64,000 bases of DNA. Source: Calamus simplicifolius (taxonomy: Eukaryota; Streptophyta; Magnoliopsida; Arecales; Arecaceae). Positions 55,820 to 64,000 of the stretch are shown one piece after another. A model generated the notes under the pieces. The model did not search any database. It saw nothing but the letters and a program-made list of their open reading frames with translations, and was not told the origin of the DNA. The DNA is taken from assembly GCA_900491605.1 (NCBI GenBank), contig UESW01003833.1, positions 747,150-811,149 on the forward strand, in the 5' to 3' direction. How positions within the stretch are numbered: the stretch's first letter is position 1; the number at the start of each line of letters is the position of its first letter. The position numbers were made by a program, and so were the translations under genes.

Positions 55820-56200
55820 GTAATGATTAAAGTAGGCACTGCTTATGCTCAAACTTTAATTGATCCGGGTGTCACGTATTCTTTCATATCTGACATCTAT
55901 CTTGACAAGAATGCATCATTGACACCCGTTTCTCTGGAGCAAGAGTTGCATATTGCTTTTCCAAATGGAGATATTATGAAGGTTGAAACAATATGCAAAT
56001 CCTGCCCAATTGTCTTGGAGGATAGGAGGTTGAATGTTGATCTAATTGTCCTTCCACTGAAGTTCTTTGATGTTATTCTTGGATGGATTGGTTGGCCTCC
56101 TATCATGCTTCAGGAAACTGCTTCAGGAAGATTGTCAACTTCAAAGTTCCAAGCCAGCCTGAATTCAGTTTTTCTGATGATCAGAAACACTTAGCCTCAG
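55820..56200 (+). pseudogene. Protease of the Tekay-like element, active site altered
   Basis: The retropepsin-like fold is recognisable (TLIDPGVTYSFIS, ELHIAFPNGDIM, LPLKFFDVILGW). The catalytic triad reads D-P-G where the family has D-S/T-G, and the later LGMDW-type motif reads LGWIGW. It is probably inactive even without the frame breaks around it. Confidence 0.85.
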
Positions 56201-56235
56201 TGTTCATATCAGCGCTATAGGCGGGAAAGTATCTG

Positions 56236-57358
56236 ATGAATGGTGGTCAAGGATTTCTTGTTGTAGTCAAGGATCTTCAGCAGGAAGAGACCAAGTTGGA
56301 GGATATCCCTATAGCTCTAGAATTCCCTGATGTCTTCCCTAATGATCTGACTGATTTGCCCTCAGATCGAGAAGTCGAGTTCTCCATTGATCTAATTCCT
56401 GGAACTAGACCTATATCTAAGGCCCCTTACCGCATGGCCCCAGTTGAGCTAAAGGAACTGAAGGATCAATTGTAGGAGCTCCTAGATCGGGGATTTATCA
56501 GACCCAGTGTTTCTCCTTGGGGTGCTCCAGTTCTATTTGTTAAGAAGAAGGATGACAGTCTTCGGCTCTGCATTGATTACCAAAAATCAATAAGGTAACA
56601 GTGCAGAATAAGTACCCTCTGCCGAGGATTGATGACTTGTTTAATCAACTCCAAGGAGCTCGGATATTCTTAAAGATTGATCTTAGGTCAGGGTACCATC
56701 AACTCAAAGTCAAGGAGGGGGATGTGCCTAAGACAGCATTCAGGACCAGATATGGCCACTATGAGTTCTTGGTGATGCCGTTTGGATTAACTAATGCCCT
56801 AGCAGTATTCATAGATTTGATGAACAAAATTTTTAAGCCATACTTGGATCAATTCGTGGTGGTTTTTATGGATGACATCTTGATATATTCCAAGAGCCAT
56901 AAGGAGCATGAGTACCATCTGAGAATTGTGCTTCAGATTCTTCGAGAGAAGAAACTTTATGCCAAGCTGCAGAAGTATAATTTTTGGTTGGATCAAGTAT
57001 CTTTTTTGGGTCATATAATATCCAAAGATGGCATATCGGTGGACCCGAAAAAGATTGAGGCTATCATAAGCTGGAGCCGACCTTCCAATGTGGCAGAAAT
57101 TAGAAGCTTCTTGGGGCTAGCTGGGTACTACCGTAAATTTATGGAGAACTTTTCTCGCATTGCTCTATCCCTAACTCGCTTAACCCAAAAGAAAAGCGAG
57201 TAAAGTTTGACTGGACAGAGGAGTGTGAGAAAAGTTTTCAGGAGTTAAAGCAGCGCCTAGTGATAGCTCCCATTCTTGTTCTTCCAGACAGGATCTGAAG
57301 GTTTTACTCTATATACTGATGTCTCTCGGAAAGGATTGGGATGCGTTCTGATGCAGAA
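56236..57358 (+). pseudogene. pol: RT and start of RNase H of the Tekay-like element, truncated
   Basis: RFPDV-type linker and FSIDLIPGTRPISKAPYRM are followed by a TAG at 56473-56475 and a one-base loss near 56585. Then an open run holds FLKIDLRSGYHQLKVKEGD, YEFLVMPFGLTNA, the catalytic FMDDILIYSKS and FLGHIISKDGISVDPKKIE. RNase H begins at GFTLYTDVSRKGLGCVLMQN and stops at 57358, because the 3' LTR starts at the next base. RNase H core, integrase and any chromodomain are missing. Confidence 0.9.
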
Positions 57359-58990
57359 TGTAACCCCCGGGATCTTAATTCCTAGTAACCACCGACATCT
57401 TAATTCCCTAGTTCATGAGGCTTAACGTAGGATCCCTGAAACGGGTGACACTTGGGACTCCTGCAGTTATGCGTAGCGGCTGGGTTTCCTATTTCCGCAT
57501 AACAAATGGGTCTTCCGAGTCCCTGGACCGAGGCATCGCGTGGGGTTTATATTGAGTTGGAGGGTGACTTCCTCCTTTAACCCGGCGCTCATCTCCTCAA
57601 GGTAGTCATCTGCTTCCTTCCATGTCCGAGAGAGAAAGAGAGTGATAGAGAGAAAATTGGAGAGAGATATTCGAGCCCAAGGTTGGGCCTGTGGATTAGT
57701 CTGGATAGAGTTTTAAGGGCCACTTTAATATTCATATTTTAGAGAATTAATTATGTAAAATGATGATGTAGGTACCCAAATGTCTAATTAGCTGGTTTAC
57801 CATTTGGGATTTGCGTACTGAGGTAAGTAAGTCAATTATTATAATTTCATAAATTATTTTATAAATCATTGGATTTATAGTTGCACACATATTTATGAAA
57901 TAAAAAAATAGAGTTTTATTTATATTGACTATTTTGAATAGTACCATGAATTTACAAATGAGTAATTGCTATGGTTATATACAACTACTATTATTTTGCA
58001 AAGTAGTGGATTTATAAATTATGTAAAAGGTGAAGTATATGCTGATTTGACTTTGCAAAATATATTGGTAATATTGATATGTCTATATGCAATTGTTAAA
58101 AATGTTCAAACCACTGTATATGTGATATGAGGAACTGATGCTTATGTTGATGCATGATGTGTGACATGCAATTATGATGATGACATTAAATTATACTTAT
58201 ATGTGTCATCACGGTTCTTATGTGATGTGAAATACCAAGTGACACGTGACCTACCTCCACAGGGGTAGATATGTGAAGGACACACATCTAGAGGATGTGT
58301 TGTGATGGATTGTGATATGAGATCCACCTTCATAGGGGAAGATATGTGGAGGACACACATCTAGAGGATGTGTTGTGATAGATTATGATATATGGCATAA
58401 CGCTGGTACCAGGACCCTTCCTCTTAGGGAACATTTAAGAGTGATACACCAGTTGGGTGTTGTAGGGCCGTGGGATACATATGAGATAGTGAATATATAT
58501 ATAAATAGTGGGTTTGTTACATTGTATATGCTGGTATTATGGTATACTTAAGCTTCCCAAATTATATTTTACATGTTCTGTTAGCATGTTATGATAAATG
58601 TATTTGCAAATTGGAAGCTTTTCATGAGAATATGATCTGAAAATATCTTTAAATGCTATGATTATTTTTACATTACAATAGGCTTACTTATTAAGTGTGA
58701 GCTCATGTAAATCTCACAATGTTTTTCAGAGCCTCAGGAGTGAAGAAGGATTTAAGTGATGGAGCTTTATTTAAATAAATTAGTTCCATTATGTTGATGT
58801 AACCCCTGTAAAACTTGTGTGTAAGGCTTGTAGCCCAAACCCTATAGTTATGGTTTGTTTTAAATTCTTATTTTGGATATATATATGATTGCCTTATATT
58901 GATTTATGTATCATAATTTGGGACGCCTTGCATGCCGGGCATGCGGCGGGTTGTCACCGTAGCCCAAAATTTTGGATCTGGGGCGTGACA
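57359..58990 (+). repeat. 3' LTR of the Tekay-like element, 1632 bp
   Basis: It runs from TGTAACCCCC to GGGGCGTGACA. It is longer than the 5' LTR, mainly from a local duplication of ATCTTAATTCC in its first 60 bases. Substitutions relative to the 5' LTR are frequent, so the insertion is not recent. No polypurine tract precedes it. Confidence 0.93.
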
Positions 58991-58995
58991 CCATG

Positions 58996-60246
58996 TTTTA
59001 AAACAGAACTTGTTTGGCCGCTAGCCCATAGGGGTCATGTTGCTTGGCTCCTTGGTGACTCTTTGAGATTTATTTTGGATTGTAATTTTAGCATTTCATG
59101 GAACTCGGTTAAATTTTTCCATCTCGCTTTCTATTAAATGTTTTTGTTATGTTGATAATAATCACATTGCCATGCATATTATATGCCATATTAGGTAAAA
59201 AAGTGCCTATCTATTTGTTGTATATCATGCATTTAAGTACATTATTATTTTATTTTTTACTAAAAGGTTTTAGTAAATTAATTTAATGCACTTTGTAATA
59301 AATTTAATGAGATTAAATTTATAAATTAATTTAGCAATTGGATTTGTAAAATTAATGTGAAAAATGTGAAGTTTTAAATTTAAATGTTAAATTATCACAT
59401 TTAACCTATTTTATAATTTTAAAATATTTAAAATTATAAAATCTTAGCAATTTAAATTATTTAAATTAACTAAGGATTTATGAAACAAGAGTTGTTTTAT
59501 AAATAAAATATATTTTTATAAATAATGAGTGGGAGGAGTAATATGACAATATAAGCCCTTGGTCTCCATCATTAGTACAACACCGTGAGTTATTAGTAGC
59601 GCCTCGAGATGCTTTGATTTCGTCCTCCCTATGAAGTGTGTCTACTAATGGCAATAGCAAGGATGTCGCCCATGAGATAGGATTTTTAAGATGTATTTTA
59701 GAATTGATCTACCATACGGTAGTAATTTCTAAGTTAAGTCTTAAAAATCTAATACGATACACTCATGAAGAAATAATTAAATTAGTCAATTATTTTCTTG
59801 ATCAAAATTTAAGAAAATTAATGAGTATTTGAAATATGAGATATTTTGGAAGATATTTATTAATTGAGAAAGTCTCATTTTAATTAGCAACTATTTGACC
59901 TACCCTACAAAAGCACTTAGTTATAAAGATTAAAATTCCTTAGGCCTTTAAAGTAAACATATTTTTTTGTGTATTTTAATATGTGCATTCATGCATCATA
60001 TTTACTTTGTCTTAAATTATGTGATGATATTTATGTAATTATTTATTAAAAATATATTTTTATTTTTTAATAAATATGTCAAACCCGATTTTTTTACTTC
60101 TCGCCTCTTAAGTTTTAACTGGTGAAAATTTTGTTAAGTGAAAAAGCAACATGAATATCCTCCTCATTAATAAAAACTATCACTATATCCTTCGGTGCCT
60201 CCAAAGCTGTTATTGAAGAGTACAATTGTGGGTTGTTGCAAACAAC
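58996..60246. other. AT-rich intergenic sequence
   Basis: No gene, RNA or clear repeat could be supported. Composition is very AT-rich between 59150 and 60080. A few short open frames have no recognisable motifs. Confidence 0.5.
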
Positions 60247-61093
60247 AAGGCCTGCTGCTATTTGTTCGCAGCATTGAATGAGGTGCTTAGAACTAAGCAC
60301 GAAGCCCTTGAAACTACAAGAGTGATTATGGAATCTTTGCAGCAGATGTTTGGACAGCCATCTGATCGGCTCGCCATGAAGCTGTAAAAGCCATTATGAA
60401 TGGCAAAATAAAGAATGATTTTTCTGTTCGTGAGCACATCCTCAAAATAATCAATTATTTCAATGAGGCTGAAATCAATGGAGCTAAAATTGATGAAAAG
60501 ACTCAGGTTGGTATGATCTTGAAGACACTATCTCCTGCTTTTCTCCAATTCAAGACTAATTATATTATGAATCATAAGAAATATAATCTAACTGAACTTC
60601 TGAATGAGATGCAAATTTATGAGACCCTTATAGATGATAAGGGTGGCAAGGCAAATGTTGCTGAAGCCAATACAGCTAAGAAGAATCCTTTTTTTTCAAA
60701 AAAGAAGAAAAATGTGAAAAAGCAAAAGGACAACAACAAGAAGATCCAAAAAAAGAAGGGAAAGGCTGCTCAGCCTAAACCTAAAGAAAAGTGTTTCCAC
60801 TGTCATCAAGATGACCCTTGGAAAAGGAACTGTAAAAAGTACCTTGATGAGCTGAACCACAAAAGAAACAAGGTAAATTAGATTTACTAGTCATGGAAAT
60901 ATGCTTAGTTAAGAATAATTTTTTAAGCTGGATTATTGATTTAGGAGCATCTAACCATGTTTGCGTTTCTTTGAAGATGTTTGAATCTGCCCGGGATTAT
61001 CATGTGGGAGATTTCACGATGAGAGTAGGCAGTGGAGAAAAGGTGTCAGCGACAACAGTAGGGATAGTTTGACTATCGTTTGTGTTGCCCAGA
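60247..61093 (+). pseudogene. gag: Ty1/copia gag-protease fragment, cut by a SIRE-like LTR
   Basis: The UBN2-type gag begins within LNEVLRTKHEALETTRVIME and continues after a one-base loss near 60377 into an open frame: FSVREHILKIINYFNEAEIN, ILKTLSPAFLQFKTNYIMNH, NLTELLNEMQIYETLI. A Lys-rich stretch leads to the knuckle CFHCHQDDPWKRNC, whose usual G-H has become D-D. After a frame change at about 60872 the protease reads SWIIDLGASNHVC, with D-L-G in place of D-S-G, and TMRVGSGEKVSATTVG. The frame is interrupted at 61094. No LTR of this element was found upstream. Confidence 0.87.
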
Positions 61094-63543
61094 TGTAGCA
61101 ACCCAAGAGGGGAGTGAATTGGGTTATTAAAAATTAATTGCTATCGCAGATATGTGCTTTAACCCTAATTCGAATTTACTTGGCAGCGGTGTAATGAAGT
61201 GAACAGAATAATAACACAGACAATCAAGCAACCATAAACATAGGAGAGTTTATAGTGGTTCGGTGCCAAACTCAGCACCTACGTTCACTCCTCAAAACCT
61301 TTGGAAATTTCACTCTAATCGTATCACAACGATTACAACCTCTAGCCTTCCCCGACTAGCCCTCTTGTTTATACGGCACAAGGCAGCCAAACCCGCAGCC
61401 TTACCCAGCTAGTCCTCTTGTTTAACGGCACAAGGAAGCCAACCCCTAGCCTTACCCGGCTAGTCCTCTTGTTTAACAGCACAAGGAAGCCAACAAGAAT
61501 CAAGGGTTAACTCTAACCCTTTTACAAAAATTCAGAATAAATAAGAACAAGTAGCTCCTACAATGAGCAAATATTCAAGATATACTTTACAAATTTTGTA
61601 GTAAATCTTCAGCAATAAATGAGGAAGCTCCGAGGTTGCTGAAACTTTGAATGCTTGAAGACTTTAATAGATCTCTTTGAGCAATGAATGATCTTTAACT
61701 TCGAAGCACACCAAATTTGCTTTTCAACACTCGGAAAAATATGCAATAAAGGCTTTTTTTCTTGGATTTCTTTCTCTTGTTTTTCTCTTTCAGATTCATC
61801 ATTTTATTCCTCTAATCACAGCTGTTTATAAGCATCCAACAACAAAAATATCCATTAGATACATTTGAAACAAATGGAAAGTAAAACGGGAAGAAAAGAT
61901 AACCGTTGAGATTATTTCCCTTAAGCATTGAATGCACTGAATCCATTTGAAGAAGGAAGATCTCTACCAAAATTTAAGAGATCAAAAGTTAGTATAACTG
62001 AAAATAAAAATCAATTAAAGAGGAGAGAGAGTAAGAGAGAAAGGACGCCCAAATAACAAAGAGGTAGCAGTTAATTCCAGGTAGCTGGCAATCTTGAAGA
62101 CGCTCGGGCAAGATGAAGTATAAAATCCACAAGCTAGCTAAGCAGCTAGCTAATTTGAAATCTCACGGTAATAGGGAAAGGTATCAGCCATAAAAGGTAA
62201 GGTAGTTAGCTATCTAGCTAACTAACCAAAAAGGTCTCATGACATGAAGCTTGTCCCAGGGAAGAGTAGCTAACTCCTTAGCTAGCTCACCACAAAGTCA
62301 AACGGCCAGGAGATAAAGGCAAGAAGCATTAGTTAGCTCTCTAGCTAACTAAGCCATAAAGTAGTTAGCTCACTAGCTAACCAAGCAAGAAGTAGTTAGC
62401 TATTCAGCCAACCAAGCAAGCGTCCAACGATTTTGAATATAGAAGCCATAATAGGATAGTTAGCTCTCCAGCTAACTAGAAGAAATATGCTCTCGGCTTG
62501 GAGGTGGAAACAGCCAGCAACAAAAGACAAGTTAGCTCTTTAGCTAACTAAGCAAGAAGTAGTTAGCTCCCCAGCTAACTAAGCTCAAAAGATCATGGTA
62601 ACAGGAAATCGTCCGTTCAACATAGCTAGCTCCTTAGCTAGCTAAGAAAAGCATCCACTCGCCCAAGAGAAGGATAGTTAGCTCTTCAGCTAACTAAGGA
62701 ACAAGATAGTCAACTCTTCAGCTAACCAGAGAAAGAAATTGCACCGCTTGGGAAGTGGTAGTTAGCTCTCCAGCTAACTAATAATAGCAACCGCTCGGCT
62801 TGGATAAACCCGTGAAAAATAGTTAGCTAGCAAAGAAAAGCATTTAGCTTTCAAGGTAAAGCAATTAACTAACAGGGTATGCTAACTAGCTAAGAGAAGC
62901 ATCAATTAGCTCACCAATTAGCTAAAAATAAGAGACGTTCGACCAAGCAAAGTAGCAGGATGAGATAGTTAACTAAAAGAAGCCAGCTAGCTAATAGGGA
63001 GGACAAGTTAGCTAGTTAGCTAACTGATTCTCAAAGCATTCGGCCAGCACAGTGAATAAGGCAAAAGTAGTTAACTAAAATGGAAATCCATCTAGCTCAT
63101 AAATAGGCCAAGCTAGCTCACCACTAACTTAAAATAAGCATGGCTCGGCTAGAAAGGATAACATGAAACATAGCTAGCTAAAATGGAACACCAGCTAGCC
63201 AAGGAAGGGACTAGCTAGCTATCCAGCTAACCAAAAAAGAAGATCCATTCGGCCAGGCCAAGGAGATAACATGTTAGTTAGCTAACAGATGTGTCAGCTA
63301 GCTAGACAGAAGGATAAGCTAGCTAACTAGCTAACTCCCAAAGCAATTCAAATAGCCAAGGCAACAAAGGATCAAATTAGATAGCTTCCAGGTACTAAAT
63401 AAAAAGGAAATATACTCCCATACGATTTTTGCTTGATAACACCTAGTTGAAAAACATCTGTACTTCCCTACATCAAGCTTAACAAATAGAATTAGTCTTT
63501 GCTTAATTGTTTTGTAAGCATCAAAATCAATCTAGGGTCAACA
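61094..63543 (-). repeat. SIRE-like copia LTR, about 2450 bp
   Basis: On minus it starts TGTTGACCCTAGATTG (63543) right after a polypurine tract and ends GGGTTGCTACA (61094) inside the copia gag fragment. The length, the GGGGGAGAT polypurine border and the word GTGGTTCGGTGCC on plus fit the 3' LTR of a SIRE-lineage element oriented leftwards. Its middle (62130-63340) is a field of short hairpins. The partner LTR would lie beyond the right edge. Confidence 0.78.
62132..63340. repeat. Field of short AGTTAGCT-AGCTAACT hairpins inside the SIRE-like LTR
   Basis: Near-palindromes of 20 nt (8-bp stem, 4-nt loop) stand at 62132, 62204, 62331, 62363, 62458, 62530, 62561, 62624, 62676 and 62760. The loops are mostly pyrimidines (CTCT, CACT, CTCC, CTTT, CCCC, CCTT, CTTC). 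From 62820 to 63340 the same AGCTAGCTAAC words continue in looser order. Between them lies a second recurring word like GCTCGGCTTGG (62491, 62743, 62793 and variants). Confidence 0.9.
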
Positions 63544-63544
63544 A

Positions 63545-63558
63545 TCTCCCCCTTTTTG
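63545..63558 (-). other. Polypurine tract of the SIRE-like element
   Basis: CAAAAAGGGGGAGA on minus, one base before the LTR start. Confidence 0.82.
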
Positions 63559-64000
63559 ATGATGACAAAACCCTTAAGCATGCAAAGAAGAAATATAGGA
63601 AATATTTTGAATGTAAACAGGAATACATTAAATTCTTCCTTTGTCAATAAATAAACTCCCCCTGAATATATGGAGTTATTTCTTTTCTCCATTACCTCAA
63701 TGTATGCAATATTCTTCTCCCCCTTTTTGTCATTGATCAAAAAGATGATTGAAGAAACTTGCAATAAATCAAAGCATAATACATCAAGATAAGGTGAATA
63801 CTACATTCATACTTCAAAACATTAATACAAAACATTTAAGTTTCAAGCTTAACAATAGAGAGTAAAGTTATTACAAATATGGAAAAAATATAGTTTTAAG
63901 TCATCCAAGACAAGGTCTTAACAATTCAACACACAGTAAAGTTTTAACATTCATCAAAGAGTACAAGATAGTCATTTCTCATCATCGGAAGAAATTTACA
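63559..64000 (-). mobile_element. SIRE-like element, 3' internal region (continues past the window)
   Basis: Non-coding 3' end of a minus-strand SIRE-like element. A second exact copy of the 14-base polypurine tract lies at 63716-63729, and a shorter CTCCCCC run at 63656-63662. Repeated polypurine tracts before the 3' LTR are known for the SIRE lineage. No secure coding region is visible here. Confidence 0.7.

Larger units (their letters stand above)
52677..58990 (+). mobile_element. Tekay/Del-like Ty3/gypsy element with large pol deletion
   Basis: Two long LTRs, a methionine-tRNA type PBS, gag, protease and RT are present. RNase H stops after about 20 codons and integrase is absent. The five bases CCATG flank both ends (52672-52676 and 58991-58995), a perfect target duplication. 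Total length is 6.3 kb against the 10 kb or more usual for this lineage. Confidence 0.93.

Noticed and set aside
58889..59137. 82-codon frame after the Tekay-like LTR
   Set aside because: It starts within the LTR, crosses its end and has no recognisable feature.

Overview
The window looks like intergenic nuclear DNA of a flowering plant built almost wholly from nested and broken retrotransposons. I lean towards a monocot, possibly a palm, but nothing here proves the species. No tRNA, rRNA or ordinary host gene could be supported. A 477-base run of N shows that this is a draft assembly.

Layout. 1-565 is the end of a LINE pol gene on the minus strand. 1068-1351 is a Tourist-like MITE with a TAA target duplication. 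Three copies of one large Ty3/gypsy family of the Tat lineage follow: copy 1 (2496-16522, plus, two LTRs, with a duplicated 3' part around the gap), copy 2 (17018-29543, minus, complete layout) and copy 3 (38771-50779, a head-to-head chimera with 3' LTRs at both outer ends). A 1.1-kb AT-rich LTR-like sequence occurs twice in inverted orientation (29544-30703 and 50782-51907). Between copies 2 and 3 lie a decayed copia pol fragment (31148-32320) and a Tork-like copia element on the minus strand (34191-38432) that has lost most of its RT and RNase H and its 3' LTR. A Tekay/Del-like gypsy element (52677-58990) has a perfect CCATG target duplication but no RNase H or integrase. At the right edge a copia gag fragment (60247-61093) is cut by a 2.45-kb SIRE-like LTR (61094-63543) whose internal part runs out of the window.

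How the Tat family works. The sense strand carries gag, protease, RT, RNase H, a second archaeal-type RNase H and integrase. Between pol and the 3' LTR there is an antisense gene with three exons and GT-AG introns. It encodes a protein with a Transposase_28-like region and a long C-terminal coiled coil. The sense and antisense genes converge on an array of about 25-bp modules, each able to fold into a hairpin. The module stems differ by paired, compensating changes. The same core word also fills a 13-bp minisatellite in the LTR and recurs in the antisense coding region.

The gag-pol frames are interrupted mostly by single-base losses in short homopolymers, which may be base-calling errors as well as decay. 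None of the three Tat copies has a visible target site duplication, unlike the Tekay-like element. The strongest leads are the covarying hairpin array between convergent genes, the antisense spliced gene, the inverted chimera of copy 3, and the field of short hairpins inside the SIRE-like LTR.
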